DNA of 64,000 nt from Solirubrobacteraceae bacterium (GCA_030447505.1 JAUJOT010000005.1:1-64000), one strand, 5' to 3'; shown: positions 30,961-40,817, numbered from the stretch's first letter. Translations and numbers: made by a program. Notes: generated by a model not told the origin, from the sequence alone.

Positions 30961-32543
30961 GCGTCGTCCTGCAGAGCGCGGTCAGCGCGCGCGGCGACGT
31001 GTTCGCCGCCAACGAAGCGGCGCACCGAGCGCTCGTCGAGGACCTCCGCGCGCAGCTCGAGCGTGTCCGCGCCGGCGGCGGCGAGGGCTCCCAGCAGCGC
31101 CACGTCGCGCGCGGCAAGCTGCTGCCGCGCGAGCGCGTCGAGCGGCTGCTCGACCGCGGCTCGCCGCTTCTCGAGCTCTCGCCGCTCGCCGCGCACGGGC
31201 TCTACGACGACGCTGCGCCGGGCGCCGGGATCATCACCGGGATCGGCCGCGTGTCGGGCCGCGAGTGCGTGATCGCCGCCAACGACGCGACCGTCAAGGG
31301 CGGCGCGTACTTCCCGATGACGGTCAAGAAGCATCTGCGCGCGCAGGAGGTCGCGCTGCGCAACCGGCTGCCCTGCATCTACCTCGTCGACTCAGGCGGG
31401 GCGTTCCTGGCGATGCAGGACGAGATCTTCGCCGACCGCGAGCACTTCGGCCGGATCTTCTTCAACCAGGCGAACCTCTCGGCGGCCGGGATCGCGCAGA
31501 TCGCGGCGGTGATGGGCTCTTGCACGGCGGGCGGCGCCTACGTCCCGGCGATGAGCGACGAGACCGTCATCGTGCGCGAGCAGGGGACGATCTTCCTCGG
31601 CGGCCCGCCGCTCGTCAGGGCCGCCACGGGGGAGGAGGTGACCGCCGAGGAGCTCGGCGGAGGAGACCTGCACAGCCGCCGATCGGGCGTCGTCGACCAT
31701 CTCGCCGGCGACGACGAGGAGGCGTTGCAGATCGTGCGCTCGATCGTCGCGACGCTCGGCGCGCGCGCGGCGCCGCGGTGGGAGCGCGTGCCCGCGGAGG
31801 AGCCGGCCGTCGACCCCGCGACGCTGTACGGCGCCGTGCCCGTCGATCCGCGCGCGCTCTACGACCCGCGCGAGATCGTCGCCCGCGTCGTCGACGGCTC
31901 GCGCTTTGACGAGTTCAAGGCGCTGTACGCGACGACCGTCGTCTGCGGCTTTGCGCACGTCCACGGCCACCCCGTCGGCATCCTCGCCAACCACGGCGTG
32001 CTGTTCTCCGAGAGCGCGCGCAAGGCCGCCCACTTCGTCGAGCTCTGCGACCAGCGCGTGATCCCACTGCTGTTCCTGCAGAACACGACGGGATTCATGG
32101 TCGGCCGCGACGCCGAGGCCGGCGGGATCGCGCGCGACGGCGCGAAGCTGGTCGCGGCCGTGTCCTGCGCGCGGGTGCCGAAGCTGACCGTCATCGTCGG
32201 CGGCTCCTATGGAGCGGGCAACTACGCCATGTGCGGGCGCGCCTACGATCCGCGCTTTCTCTGGACGTGGCCCAACGCGCGCATCTCGGTGATGGGCGGC
32301 GAGCAGGCGGCGACCGTGCTGAGCTCGGTCGCATCGCAGCGCGAGCCGGCGCACGTCGAGGCGCTGCGCGAGCGCACGCGCGCGCAGTACGAGACGCAGG
32401 GCCACCCGTACTACGCCACCGCCCGACTGTGGGACGACGGGGTCATCGACCCGCTGACGACGCGCGACGTCGTGGGCCTCGCGCTCTCGGTCTGCATGAA
32501 CGCGCCGCTCGGCGAGATCAGACGGCCGGTCCTGCGGATGTAG
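30957..32543 (+). CDS. liuB: Methylcrotonyl-CoA carboxylase beta subunit (carboxyltransferase)
   Basis: Both halves of a carboxyltransferase (crotonase fold) are present: [53 protein letters not shown], and later [20 protein letters not shown], then [20 protein letters not shown] and [12 protein letters not shown]. These segments, with [14 protein letters not shown], are characteristic of MCC-type beta subunits. It moves carboxyl from biotin to 3-methylcrotonyl-CoA, making 3-methylglutaconyl-CoA. ATG 30957 overlaps the alpha stop (ATGA). The hydratase that would link its product to HMG-CoA lyase (liuC) is not in this operon. Confidence 0.9.
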   Translation: MSVVLQSAVSARGDVFAANEAAHRALVEDLRAQLERVRAGGGEGSQQRHVARGKLLPRERVERLLDRGSPLLELSPLAAHGLYDDAAPGAGIITGIGRVSGRECVIAANDATVKGGAYFPMTVKKHLRAQEVALRNRLPCIYLVDSGGAFLAMQDEIFADREHFGRIFFNQANLSAAGIAQIAAVMGSCTAGGAYVPAMSDETVIVREQGTIFLGGPPLVRAATGEEVTAEELGGGDLHSRRSGVVDHLAGDDEEALQIVRSIVATLGARAAPRWERVPAEEPAVDPATLYGAVPVDPRALYDPREIVARVVDGSRFDEFKALYATTVVCGFAHVHGHPVGILANHGVLFSESARKAAHFVELCDQRVIPLLFLQNTTGFMVGRDAEAGGIARDGAKLVAAVSCARVPKLTVIVGGSYGAGNYAMCGRAYDPRFLWTWPNARISVMGGEQAATVLSSVASQREPAHVEALRERTRAQYETQGHPYYATARLWDDGVIDPLTTRDVVGLALSVCMNAPLGEIRRPVLRM

Positions 32544-32586
32544 CCGCCCGGTTGGTCGCCGAAGGCAGCGGGTATCCGGGCGCTCG

Positions 32587-33483
32587 ATGGCGGACCATCG
32601 TGGACAGCAGACCGAGCGTCGATCCGTACGGTCAGAGGATCCGAGCCTCTCCGACAGGGCCAACGAGCTGCTCACGGACGAGCTGCAGGAGGCGATCGGA
32701 GCAGAAGAGGTCGAGGTCCGCAAGGACGCGCCGGATCGCAGCGACGACGCGCACGCGACGCACTCGCCGTTCATGGCGACGCTGACGGCGAACCGGCCGA
32801 TCCTGGTCGTCACATTCCTCGCGGCGCTCGTCCTGGGGGGCATCGTGGCGCTCGTCACCGCGCAGTACTGGGCCGTCGTGGTCGCGCTCGCACTGCATGC
32901 CGTCGGGACCGTCGCCGTCACCGTCGGCGCGATCGCGCTGACGACCGAGACCGAGCACGTCGATCCGACCGTTGCCGCGCGCCTCGAGGAGGAGGGCGTG
33001 GCGGATCCCGACCGCGTCCTCAGCGAGCTCGTCGACGATTTCGCCGGCGCACGCGAGGCGCGCGGTGTGCCGGAGGTCGTCACGAGCGGTCACAACGAGC
33101 GCAGCACGGCGCCCGCGGACGATCCCGCGCGATCGGCGGTCGAGCAGCGCACCGCGCTGACGCCGTCCAGCGGCGGCGCCCCGGTGGCCGGCTCGGGGAT
33201 CGCCGCGCTCGAATGGTGGATCGTGCTCGCGATCGCGGTGCTGAGCATCGTGTTCGCGGCGATCGTCGGCGGCGGCATGTGGGCGCTGCCGGCGATCTTC
33301 CTGCCGCTCGGCGCGGGCTGGATCGCGCTTCAGCTGTGGATGGCGCGCGGGCGCGACGCGACCGAGCGCGCGACGGGCGACAGCGCGACCGCTCGCCGGC
33401 GACTGCTGCCGATCGGCGTGTTCGTCGTCGCCGGCGTGATCTGGTTCATGCTCGTCGTGGGCTGGATCGGCGGGCTGCTGTAG
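32587..33483 (+). CDS. Membrane protein with four predicted helices
   Basis: The first 60 residues are hydrophilic and acidic (ANELLTDELQEAIGAEEVEV). Two helices follow at about 68-115 (ILVVTFLAALVLGGIVALVT, VVVALALHAVGTVAVTVGAI), then a soluble loop of about 85 residues, a helix pair at about 205-245 (WWIVLAIAVLSIVFAAIVGG, ALPAIFLPLGAGWIALQLWM) and a final helix (LLPIGVFVVAGVIWFMLVVG). I do not recognise a family. It starts 43 bp after the carboxylase operon on the same strand and could be read through from it, but nothing links it functionally. Confidence 0.7.
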   Translation: MADHRGQQTERRSVRSEDPSLSDRANELLTDELQEAIGAEEVEVRKDAPDRSDDAHATHSPFMATLTANRPILVVTFLAALVLGGIVALVTAQYWAVVVALALHAVGTVAVTVGAIALTTETEHVDPTVAARLEEEGVADPDRVLSELVDDFAGAREARGVPEVVTSGHNERSTAPADDPARSAVEQRTALTPSSGGAPVAGSGIAALEWWIVLAIAVLSIVFAAIVGGGMWALPAIFLPLGAGWIALQLWMARGRDATERATGDSATARRRLLPIGVFVVAGVIWFMLVVGWIGGLL

Positions 33484-33493
33484 CGAGCGGCGG

Positions 33494-33829
33494 TCAAGCG
33501 CGCAGCCGCATGTCGACGCCCGACTGCGGGCACTCCTCGCAGCGCATCTCAAGCCAGCGGACGGTCGACACGACCTCCTCGGGCGGGACGTGCGCGGCGT
33601 GCAGCGCGACCTCGAGGAAGCGGTCGCAGACCGTCACCGACGGCCGCCCGAGACGCGCGGACAGCGGGCCGGGCTCGGATTCGACGACGAGCCGCGCGTC
33701 GAGCTGTGAAAGCTCCTCGGCGCGCTGCTCGTACGGCGCGGGGTCGTCGAGGCAGACGACGACGGCTGGATGGTGGCCCCGTAGCGGGCGCAGCGCGGGG
33801 ATCCCGCGCAGGTGCTCGACGGCGTTCAT
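33494..33829 (-). CDS. Hypothetical protein (111 aa)
   Basis: MNAVEHLRGIPALRPLRGHH begins a small alpha/beta protein with AVVVCLDDPAPYEQRAEELS, LDARLVVESEPGPLSARLG and a C-terminal cysteine pair in MRCEECPQSG. The CxxC near the end could bind metal. The order of elements is faintly reminiscent of peroxiredoxin/thioredoxin-like proteins but lacks their active site, so I make no functional call. ATG 33829 is preferred over 33862 because GAGAAG lies about 8 nt before it. It converges with the membrane protein ending at 33483. Confidence 0.6.
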   Translation of the reverse strand: MNAVEHLRGIPALRPLRGHHPAVVVCLDDPAPYEQRAEELSQLDARLVVESEPGPLSARLGRPSVTVCDRFLEVALHAAHVPPEEVVSTVRWLEMRCEECPQSGVDMRLRA

Positions 33830-33870
33830 GACTGCATCTTCTCCGACCGGCGCGCCTGTCAAGCGCGGGC

Positions 33871-33876
33871 TACTGT
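33871..33876 (+). promoter_or_regulatory. -10 element TACTGT upstream of the GDSL relic
   Basis: TANNNT hexamer 6 nt before ATG 33883, in the same position as for intact leaderless genes in this window; it supports the view that a gene once started here. Confidence 0.35.
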
Positions 33877-33882
33877 GCGCCG

Positions 33883-33937
33883 ATGGACGTCGACCGGCGG
33901 ATCCTGTTCTTCGGCGACCTCGTTCGTCGCCGGCCGT
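33883..33937 (+). pseudogene. Relic of an SGNH/GDSL hydrolase N-terminus (frameshifted and truncated)
   Basis: The ATG at 33883 gives MDVDRRILFFGD, and removing one base then gives SFVAG, together the block I sequence ILFFGDSFVAG of SGNH/GDSL esterases, with the nucleophile Ser. As written, the frame shifts by one base after GGD and stops at 33937, and even in the restored frame similarity ends within five codons, where the aminotransferase gene on the other strand begins. A TACTGT box sits 6 nt before the ATG. I read this as what remains after deletion of the rest of the gene. Confidence 0.6.
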
Positions 33938-33955
33938 GACCTGGAAGATCGCCGA

Positions 33956-35032
33956 TCACGGCAGCGCGCAGAGCAGCCGCTCGATGTCCGACGCGTCGTT
34001 CCAGGCGCCGACCGACGCCCGCAGCAGGCCGGTGCCGGGCAGATCGCGCACGATCACGCCGGCCTCGGCGAGGGTGACGCGCGTCGCGGCCGGATCGGCG
34101 TCCTGCCACGAGACGAGCGTCGTGCGGTCGCGCGGCGCCACCTCCCGCCCGCGCCCGGCGAGCGCGTCGGCGAGCTCGCCCGCGAGCGTTGCGGCGCGGT
34201 CGTGCACCGCGTCCCAGCCGGCGCCGCCGAGCACGCCGAGGGCGGCCGCCGCCGCGGCGATCGTCTCGAGGCCCTGCGCGGACGCGTCGTGGCGCGCGGC
34301 GCCGACGTGGGGGACGGCATCGAGGCCGGCACCGGGGTCGGCGAGGTTGACGTACGTCGGGCCGCTCGCGGGCAGCCGCTCGCTCCACTGCGGCGACACC
34401 CACAGCATCCCGCTGCCGACCGGCCCGCACAGCCACTTCTGGCCCGATCCGGCGTAGAACGCGCAGCCCAGCGTTGCGACGTCGGTCGGCACGGCGCCGA
34501 TCCCCTGCGCGCCGTCGAGCAGCACCGGCACGTCGGCGATCGCGGACAGCGCGGGCACCACTCGGCCGCTGAGCCAGCTGACGTGCGAGCAGGCGACGAG
34601 CTTCGTGGCGGGTCCGACCGCGTCGGCGATCTCGCCGAACGGCACGACGCGGATCGCGACCGCCCGCTGCGCGCGCGCGGCCGCGAGCGGGCCCTGCAGC
34701 CCGGGGTGCTCCTCGTCTGAGCTGAGCACCTCGTCGCCGGAGCCGAGGTCGAGCGCGGCGAGCACGCGCACGATGCCCTCGCTCGTGCACGTCGTCAGCG
34801 CGACGTCGCCGGCCGCTGCGCCCAGCAGCTCGGCGTAGGCGTTGCGCAGACGCTCGCGCGATTCGAGCAGCGCCGCGAAGTACGGCTGCCGACGGCCTTC
34901 CTCGACGGCCCGAGCGAGCACCCCCGAAGCGGCCTCGGCGCCCGCCGCCGGCAAGGGTCCACACGTGCCGGCGTTGAGGTAGGCGAGCTGCTCGAAGACC
35001 GGAAACTCGGCGCGCAGCGCGGCGGCATCCAT
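33956..35032 (-). CDS. Class V aminotransferase (cysteine desulfurase-like)
   Basis: A PLP enzyme of fold type I: LAYLNAGTCGPLP at the N-terminus, the segment EHPGLQGPLAAARA, the cofactor-binding Asp173 in VPVLLDGAQGIGAVP, and Lys199 in YAGSGQKWLCGP forming the Schiff base. The C-terminal domain ends SVGAWNDASDIERLLCAL, typical of the SufS/isopenicillin-epimerase-like branch. ATG 35032 is chosen over 35116 because the conserved N-terminus begins there and TACCCT lies 8 nt upstream. The catalytic Cys loop of true SufS is not evident, so the exact reaction (desulfurase, lyase or epimerase) is open. Confidence 0.85.
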   Translation of the reverse strand: MDAAALRAEFPVFEQLAYLNAGTCGPLPAAGAEAASGVLARAVEEGRRQPYFAALLESRERLRNAYAELLGAAAGDVALTTCTSEGIVRVLAALDLGSGDEVLSSDEEHPGLQGPLAAARAQRAVAIRVVPFGEIADAVGPATKLVACSHVSWLSGRVVPALSAIADVPVLLDGAQGIGAVPTDVATLGCAFYAGSGQKWLCGPVGSGMLWVSPQWSERLPASGPTYVNLADPGAGLDAVPHVGAARHDASAQGLETIAAAAAALGVLGGAGWDAVHDRAATLAGELADALAGRGREVAPRDRTTLVSWQDADPAATRVTLAEAGVIVRDLPGTGLLRASVGAWNDASDIERLLCALP

Positions 35033-35040
35033 TCCCGCTG

Positions 35041-35046
35041 AGGGTA
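35041..35046 (-). promoter_or_regulatory. -10 element TACCCT of the aminotransferase gene
   Basis: Minus-strand TANNNT hexamer, 8 nt before ATG 35032. Confidence 0.38.
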
Positions 35047-35081
35047 GTGGTCCTGCCCGTGACTCCTGCGGGCGCGGCGCG

Positions 35082-35675
35082 TCAGCGCCCGCAGACGGGC
35101 CAGTGGCCGGGGCCACCGGTCCTGTAGAGGATCGCGGCGCGACGATCCTGCTCGGTCTCGGAGGCCTTGGCGGGGTCGCCCTTGCCGCCGACCGAGCGCC
35201 AGGTCGAGAAGGAGAACTGGTACTTGCCGCGATACCTGCCGCCCGCGGAGATCGCGCGCGGGTCGCCGTGCGACTCGCATCTCGCGATCGACTTCAGCAC
35301 GGGTGGGATCGCCACGTTCGGCGCACCGCCGTGGTGGCGTGCCCGCGCTCGGCGCACCTGACGCGCGACGCGTCTCGTCGAGCGGCGCATCTCGGCGAGC
35401 GTGTGGCTTCGCAACGCCGTGCGCCGCTGCTTGCGCTTGCGCTTGCTCAGCGGCTTCTTCTGCACGCGCCCGAGGCGCTTCGCGAGGAACATGTTGCGCT
35501 TGATCAGCCGCTTCTTGGCGGCGCTGCGCATGTCGCCCAGAGCAGTGATCGTCGAGCTCGAGCTCGAACTCGACGCAGACGCGGACGTGCTCGTCGGGGA
35601 CTGAGCGACTGCGGTGGAAGTGGACGCCGTGGCAGCGCATGCAGCGCAGACGGCGCCCAGGATTCTGAGACGCAT
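35082..35675 (-). CDS. Secreted transglycosylase/Rpf-like protein
   Basis: A signal peptide (ILGAVCAACAATASTSTAVA) is followed by a Ser-rich stretch and a very basic helical linker (about 50-125; KKRLIKRNMFLAKRLGRVQK). The C-terminal domain of about 70 residues, with IARCESHGDPRAIS, RYRGKYQFSFSTWRSVGG and GGPGHWPVCGR, matches transglycosylase-like/Rpf domains, with the catalytic Glu after Cys and a disulfide between the first and last Cys. Such proteins cut peptidoglycan and can promote regrowth. The basic linker may hold it to wall polymers. Confidence 0.85.
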   Translation of the reverse strand: MRLRILGAVCAACAATASTSTAVAQSPTSTSASASSSSSSSTITALGDMRSAAKKRLIKRNMFLAKRLGRVQKKPLSKRKRKQRRTALRSHTLAEMRRSTRRVARQVRRARARHHGGAPNVAIPPVLKSIARCESHGDPRAISAGGRYRGKYQFSFSTWRSVGGKGDPAKASETEQDRRAAILYRTGGPGHWPVCGR

Positions 35676-35754
35676 TCGTTGTGACCCTTCCAGTCGGCCC
35701 GAGGCATCACGCGACGTGCGCGCGGCGCAGGTGGCCGGTCGTTGGCGGCGGGCG

Positions 35755-35773
35755 GGGGCGCTCGGAGCGCCCC
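35755..35773 (-). terminator. GC hairpin after the alcohol dehydrogenase gene
   Basis: An 8-bp perfect stem (GGGGCGCT / AGCGCCCC) with a 3-nt loop, 45 bp past the stop of the minus-strand dehydrogenase gene. There is no T-run, so termination is only a suggestion. Confidence 0.35.
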
Positions 35774-35817
35774 GCTGTTCACCCGCTGGAGGTCAAGACC
35801 CTAGCGACCGCAGATCG

Positions 35818-36990
35818 TCAGGGCGTGAGGACGACCTTCACGCACTCGTCCTGCTTGTGCTTGAACGTCTCATAGCCGTTGGAGGCGTCGTCGAGCGACA
35901 TCCGATGCGTGACGATGAAGCTCGGGTCGATGTCGCCGTTCTCGATCCGTTGCAGCAGCGGGCGCAGGTAGCGCTGCACGTGACACTGGCCGGTCTTGAT
36001 CGTCAGCGATCTGTTCATGATCGCCCCGATCGGGAACTTGTCGATGAAGCCGCCGTACACGCCGCTGATCGACACGGTGCCGCCGCTGCGGCAGTTGAAG
36101 ATCGCCTCGCGCAGCGCGTAGGAGCGTCCGGTCTCCATCCGTGCCGCCTGCTTGACGCGGTCATAGGCGTACATGCCGGGATTGTGGTGGTGGGCCTCCA
36201 TCCCGGCCGCCTCGATGCAGTGGTCGGGCCCGCGGCCGCCGGTCATCTCGCGCAGCGCCTCGCGAACGGGCTGCTGCTCGTAGTTGATCGTCTCCGCGCC
36301 GGCCTTCTCGCGCGCCATCTTCAGGCGGTACTCGAAGCGGTCGATCGCGATGACGCGCTCGGCACCGAGCAGGTACGCGCTGGCGATCGCGAACTGCCCG
36401 ACGGGGCCGCAGCCCCAGACGGCGACGACGTCGCCGGGCTGGATGTCGCACATCTCGGCCCCCATCCAGCCGGTCGGGAAGACGTCCGACAGAAACAGCA
36501 CCTGCTCGTCCTCGAGATCGCTTTCGATCTTGATCGGCCCGACGTCGGCGAACGGGACGCGCGCGTACTCGGCCTGCCCGCCGGCGTAGCCGCCGGTGAT
36601 GTGCGAGTAGCCGAAGATCCCGCACGTCGTGTCGCCGTACGTCTTCTCGGCCAGCGAGGCGTTCGGGTTGGAGTTCTCGCACAGCGAGAACAGCCCGCGC
36701 GTGCAGGCGTTGCAGTAGCCGCACGAGATCGGAAACGGCACGACCACGCGATCGCCGAGCTTGAGGTTCGACACTCCGCGGCCGGTCTCGACGACCTCGC
36801 CCATGAACTCGTGGCCGAGGATGTCGCCCTTGCGCATCGCGGGGATGTAGCCGTCGTAGAGGTGCAGGTCGGAGCCGCAGATCGCCGTCGAGGAGATCTT
36901 CACGATCGCGTCGCGCTCGTTGAGGATCTTCGGGTCGGGCACGTTCTCGACCTCGACCTTGTTGCGGCCCGCCCAGACGGTCGCTCTCAT
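35818..36990 (-). CDS. Zinc-dependent alcohol dehydrogenase (formaldehyde dehydrogenase-like)
   Basis: A 390-aa medium-chain dehydrogenase. Catalytic zinc ligands Cys38 (TAICGSDLH) and His60 (LGHEFMGEV), structural zinc cysteines at 90, 93, 96 and 104 ([15 protein letters not shown]), and the NAD-binding [12 protein letters not shown] are all visible. The later insert ([15 protein letters not shown]) is typical of glutathione-independent formaldehyde-dehydrogenase-like enzymes. ATG 36990 overlaps the stop of the upstream SRPBCC gene as ATGA, so both are co-translated. The physiological substrate is unknown. Confidence 0.9.
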   Translation of the reverse strand: MRATVWAGRNKVEVENVPDPKILNERDAIVKISSTAICGSDLHLYDGYIPAMRKGDILGHEFMGEVVETGRGVSNLKLGDRVVVPFPISCGYCNACTRGLFSLCENSNPNASLAEKTYGDTTCGIFGYSHITGGYAGGQAEYARVPFADVGPIKIESDLEDEQVLFLSDVFPTGWMGAEMCDIQPGDVVAVWGCGPVGQFAIASAYLLGAERVIAIDRFEYRLKMAREKAGAETINYEQQPVREALREMTGGRGPDHCIEAAGMEAHHHNPGMYAYDRVKQAARMETGRSYALREAIFNCRSGGTVSISGVYGGFIDKFPIGAIMNRSLTIKTGQCHVQRYLRPLLQRIENGDIDPSFIVTHRMSLDDASNGYETFKHKQDECVKVVLTP

Positions 36991-37961
36991 GACCCGCCTC
37001 CGATTCCCGCGCCGGCGAGCTCGTCGTCGGCGAGCGGGTGCGCCGGACGCGGCTTGAGCTGGCGCTTGTTGAGCTGACCCTCGGGCGCGCCGTCGGAGCG
37101 CGCGATCTCGCCGGTCTCGACGATCTGCTTGAAGCGCCGCAGGTCGTCCTTGATCTGCATCGCCGGCTCCTCGCCGAAGAGCTTGGCGATCAGCGCGCCG
37201 ACAGACCCTCCGGGAATCTCGTAGCGCAGCTCGATGTGGACCTCGGTGCCCTGGTTGCCGGGCGCCGGGATGAACCTCACCGTCCCCGAGTTCTCGACCT
37301 TCGCTCCTTCCAGCGAGCGCCACGAGATCCGCTCGCCGGGGACGTCTTCGGTGATCTCGGCGTCCCACTCGACGTCCGTGCCGAGCGGCCCCTTCGCCTT
37401 CCAGTGCGAGCGATCGGGCCCCGTCGAGGAGACCTCCTCGAGGTGCGCCATGAAGTCCGGGAAGCGCTCGAAGTCGCGCCAGGACGCGTACAGCTCGTCG
37501 CGGTCGCGCCGCACGGTGATCGCGGCCTTGAGCTGCACCGAGCTGCCGGGCTCGTGCTGTCCGTCCTGGCTGCGGCTGAGCCGCAGGCCGTCGACCAGGT
37601 CCGCGGCCAAGGCGCCGGCGACCGCGCCCGTGGCGGCCAGCGTGCGGGCGGGCTGCCGGCTCTTGCTGCGCAGCGCCGAGCCGAGCAGCGCGAGGTCCAT
37701 CGTGTCGCCGGCGACGCGCGCCCAGATCCACTCGGTCGGATGGCGGCGGCTGAAGATGCCGACGCCGGCGGCGATCTCGCGCAGCCCGACGGCGCGCATC
37801 AACATGCGGCTCTTGGCGTCGTCACGGACGCCGATCATGCGGTTCACGCGTCCCGGCGCCAGGACCTGCGGAATTCCGAGGGCGAAGCTGAAGATGCCAA
37901 GGCCCTTGGCGAGGTTCTCGTGCGGAGGGCCGCCGTTCGTGGTCTTGCTGATCGCGGTCAT
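36987..37961 (-). CDS. Membrane-anchored SRPBCC (cyclase/dehydrase-like) protein
   Basis: Residues about 15-125 contain weakly hydrophobic helices ([54 protein letters not shown]), a membrane-associated module often fused to SRPBCC domains. Residues about 145-290 form the SRPBCC fold ([52 protein letters not shown]). It ends in a short Pro/Gly-rich tail. ATG 37961 is chosen because the frame upstream is antisense to thrS. It is the first gene of a two-gene operon with the alcohol dehydrogenase and probably binds a lipid-like ligand. Confidence 0.82.
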   Translation of the reverse strand: MTAISKTTNGGPPHENLAKGLGIFSFALGIPQVLAPGRVNRMIGVRDDAKSRMLMRAVGLREIAAGVGIFSRRHPTEWIWARVAGDTMDLALLGSALRSKSRQPARTLAATGAVAGALAADLVDGLRLSRSQDGQHEPGSSVQLKAAITVRRDRDELYASWRDFERFPDFMAHLEEVSSTGPDRSHWKAKGPLGTDVEWDAEITEDVPGERISWRSLEGAKVENSGTVRFIPAPGNQGTEVHIELRYEIPGGSVGALIAKLFGEEPAMQIKDDLRRFKQIVETGEIARSDGAPEGQLNKRQLKPRPAHPLADDELAGAGIGGGS

Positions 37962-38060
37962 GACACGGGGATAGGCCAGAACGGCGGATCGCAAACGCCT
38001 GATTGGCGCCCGGAAGCGCTGCGAGCCGCGCGCGGGTCGGGGGCGTGAGGCGCGACTAGC

Positions 38061-40001
38061 ATGCGCTGCGTGAAGGTCACGCTTCCCGACGGGACAGATC
38101 TCGAGCTGCCAGACGGCGCGAGCGGCGCCGACGCCGCCGCGGCGATCGGCGCCGGCCTCGCGCGCGCCGCGCTCGCCGTCCGCCAGAACGGCGAGGTGCG
38201 CGACCTCGCGCGCCCGCTCGTGCCGGGCGAGCCGCTGGAGATCATCACGCCGAAGACCGACGGCGCGCTGGAGATCATCCGCCACGACGCAGCGCACGTG
38301 CTGGCGGCGGCGGTGATGGAGCTCTATCCGGGCGTCAAGATCTCGATCGGCCCGCCGATCGAGAACGGCTTCTACTACGACTTCGAGTTCCCCCCGGGCG
38401 TGACCGTCTCCGACGCGGACTTCGCACGCATCGAGCAGAAGATGCGCGAGCACATCAACGCCGACGAGCGGTTCGTCCGCGAGGACGTGATGGTCGACGA
38501 GGCGCTGCAGCGCTTCCGCGCGGAGGGTCAGGACTACAAGGTCGAGCTGATCGAGGACCTCGTCAGAGACGCCGATCGCGATCACCCCGTCGAGGCCGTC
38601 TCGCTCTACACCAACGGGCCCTTCACCGACCTCTGTCGCGGGCCGCACGCGCCGTCGACGAAGCGCATCAAGGCCGTCAAGCTGCAGTCCGTCGCGGGCG
38701 CGTACTGGCGCGGCGACTCAGAGCGCCAGCAGCTGACGCGCATCTACGGCACCGCGTTCTTCTCCAAGGACGACCTCGCGCAGCACCTCGAGCGCCTCGA
38801 GCAGGCCCGCGCGCGCGACCACCGCAAGCTCGGCAGGGAGCTCGAACTGTTCATGTTCAGCGAGCTGTCGCCGGGCTCGCCGTTCTGGCAGCCGGCGGGG
38901 ATGGCGATCTGGAACGAGCTGTCCAAGCTCTGGCGCGAGGAGAACAGGCGCCGCGGCTACCGCGAGGTCAAGACCCCGATCCTCTATGACGTCGATCTGT
39001 TCAAGCAGTCCGGCCACTGGGACACGTACCGCGAGAACATGTACTTCACCGACGTCGAGGACCGGCCGATGGGTCTCAAGCCGATGAACTGCCCGGCTCA
39101 CATCCAGCTCTTCAAGGACGACCGGCGCTCCTACCGCGATCTGCCGATCCGCTATTCGGAGCAGGGCCTCGTGCACCGCCACGAGCCCAGCGGGACGCTG
39201 CACGGCCTGCTGCGCGTGCGCCACATCACGCAGGACGACGCCCACATCTTCTGCAGCGAGGAGCAGATCCGCGACGAGGTCGTCGGCTGCCTGGAGTTCG
39301 GGTTCTTCCTCTACGACCTGTTCGGCTTCGAGCCGCGCTTGGAGCTGTCGACGCGGCCGGCGAAGCGGATCGGCTCAGACGAGATCTGGGACCGTGCCGA
39401 GGCGGCGCTGCGCGACGCACTCGACGCGCGCGCCCTGTCCTACGAGATCAACGCCGGCGACGGCGCCTTCTACGGCCCCAAGATCGACCTGCACATGACC
39501 GACTCGATTGGTCGGTCGTGGCAGCTGGGAACCGTCCAGCTCGACTACTCGATGCCCGAGCGCTTCGACCTGCACTACACGGGCGCCGATGACGCCGACC
39601 ACCGCCCGGTGATGATCCACCGGGCGCTGCTGGGCTCCTTTGAACGCTTCATCGGGATCCTCGTCGAGCACTACGCGGGGGAGTTCCCGCTCTGGCTCGC
39701 GCCTGTTCAGGCGATCGTGCTGCCGATCGCAGACCGCCACGCCGAGGCGGCGGGCGGCGTGCTCGAGGCGCTGCGCGACGCCGGCCTGCGCGCCGAGCTC
39801 GACGACCGCACGGAATCGGTCGGGCGAAAGATCCGCGACGCCGAGCTGCGCAAGGTGCCGTACATGCTCGTCGTCGGCGATCGCGAGGCCGAGTCCGGGG
39901 CGGTCGCGGTGCGCGAGCACAGGATCGGAGACAGCGGCAGCGAAGCGGCTTCGGACGTCGTCGCGCGGCTCGCAGAAAAATCCGTGCGCCGCGAACGCTG
40001 A
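38061..40001 (+). CDS. thrS: Threonyl-tRNA synthetase
   Basis: Domains in order: TGS (1-62), editing domain (about 65-225; HDAAHVLAAAV, YTNGPFTDLCRGPH), class II catalytic core (about 245-530; MGLKPMNCPAHIQLF with the zinc Cys, VHRHEPSGTLHGLLRVRHIT, HRALLGSFERFIGILVEHYA) and anticodon-binding domain (540-646). All three class II motifs are present and the length (646 aa) is normal. It charges tRNA-Thr and edits mischarged Ser. It precedes infC by 84 bp, the common thrS-infC-rpmI-rplT arrangement. The start at 38061 has no good Shine-Dalgarno sequence. Confidence 0.97.
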   Translation: MRCVKVTLPDGTDLELPDGASGADAAAAIGAGLARAALAVRQNGEVRDLARPLVPGEPLEIITPKTDGALEIIRHDAAHVLAAAVMELYPGVKISIGPPIENGFYYDFEFPPGVTVSDADFARIEQKMREHINADERFVREDVMVDEALQRFRAEGQDYKVELIEDLVRDADRDHPVEAVSLYTNGPFTDLCRGPHAPSTKRIKAVKLQSVAGAYWRGDSERQQLTRIYGTAFFSKDDLAQHLERLEQARARDHRKLGRELELFMFSELSPGSPFWQPAGMAIWNELSKLWREENRRRGYREVKTPILYDVDLFKQSGHWDTYRENMYFTDVEDRPMGLKPMNCPAHIQLFKDDRRSYRDLPIRYSEQGLVHRHEPSGTLHGLLRVRHITQDDAHIFCSEEQIRDEVVGCLEFGFFLYDLFGFEPRLELSTRPAKRIGSDEIWDRAEAALRDALDARALSYEINAGDGAFYGPKIDLHMTDSIGRSWQLGTVQLDYSMPERFDLHYTGADDADHRPVMIHRALLGSFERFIGILVEHYAGEFPLWLAPVQAIVLPIADRHAEAAGGVLEALRDAGLRAELDDRTESVGRKIRDAELRKVPYMLVVGDREAESGAVAVREHRIGDSGSEAASDVVARLAEKSVRRER

Positions 40002-40007
40002 TCCGGA

Positions 40008-40013
40008 TATACT
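40008..40013 (+). promoter_or_regulatory. Possible -10 (TATACT) ahead of infC
   Basis: TATACT (5/6 match) directly after the thrS stop. It would give a leader of about 65 nt before the infC GTG. No -35 match is seen. Confidence 0.3.
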
Positions 40014-40085
40014 CGGCGGCGTTGACCTCGACTCAGTTCTCACTGCCGCGCCCGCTGACAGCTTGACGCGCGGCCCCATTTCATA

Positions 40086-40787
40086 GTGCCGGTCCCTCGC
40101 AGGTTCGACCGGCGCCCGCCCGAGCGGGACTCGACACGCGTCAACGAGCGCATCCGCGTGCCCGAAGTGCGCCTGATCGACGAGAACGGCAGCCAGGTCG
40201 GGGTCATGCGCACGCCCGAGGCGCTGCGCTACGCGCAGGACAAGGACCTCGACCTCGTCGAGGTCGCGCCCGAGGCGCGCCCGCCCGTCTGCCGCGTCCT
40301 GGACTACTCGAAGTACAAGTACGAGCAGGCCCAGAAGGTCAAGCAGGCGCGCAAGCACCAGCAGCAGATCACGATCCGCGAGATCAAGTTCCGCCCCAAG
40401 ATCGCCGAGAACGACTACAACACGAAGAAGGGCCACGTCGAGCGCTTCCTGCGCCACAAGGACAAGGTCAAGGTCACGATCATGTTCCGCGGGCGCGAGG
40501 TCACGCACCCCGAGCGCGGCGTGATGATCCTCGACCGGTTGGCCGAGGAGCTCGCCGATCTCGCCGTCATCGAGCAGCGCCCGATCCAGGACGGGCGCAA
40601 CATGACGATGATGCTCGGCCCGTCCAAGGCCGTCCTGAGCGGGGAGCTCAGCGAGCCCGAGACCGACGCCGAGGCCGCCCCCGGTGGCGAAGCCGAGACG
40701 AAGAAGGCGTCGGTGCCGAAAGCCGCCGTGCAGGCGGCGCGACCCGAGAACGGCGCCACGGCCGAGGGCGACACCAGCAAGATCTAG
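40086..40787 (+). CDS. infC: Translation initiation factor IF-3
   Basis: The N-domain ([40 protein letters not shown]), basic linker ([19 protein letters not shown]) and C-domain ([39 protein letters not shown]) are all typical. IF-3 checks start codons and keeps 30S subunits free. A tail of roughly 50 residues ([20 protein letters not shown] and on), absent from E. coli IF-3, is Ala/Glu-rich and disordered. It starts at GTG 40086; like other infC genes it does not use ATG, here GTG rather than AUU. Confidence 0.96.
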   Translation: MPVPRRFDRRPPERDSTRVNERIRVPEVRLIDENGSQVGVMRTPEALRYAQDKDLDLVEVAPEARPPVCRVLDYSKYKYEQAQKVKQARKHQQQITIREIKFRPKIAENDYNTKKGHVERFLRHKDKVKVTIMFRGREVTHPERGVMILDRLAEELADLAVIEQRPIQDGRNMTMMLGPSKAVLSGELSEPETDAEAAPGGEAETKKASVPKAAVQAARPENGATAEGDTSKI

Positions 40788-40817
40788 CCGGCTTGGCTGG
40801 GCTGCGGGCGCCTGTCC

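Noticed and set aside
38051-38062. TAGCAT as a leaderless -10 box for thrS
   Set aside because: The hexamer overlaps the start codon itself, which is too close to act as a -10.
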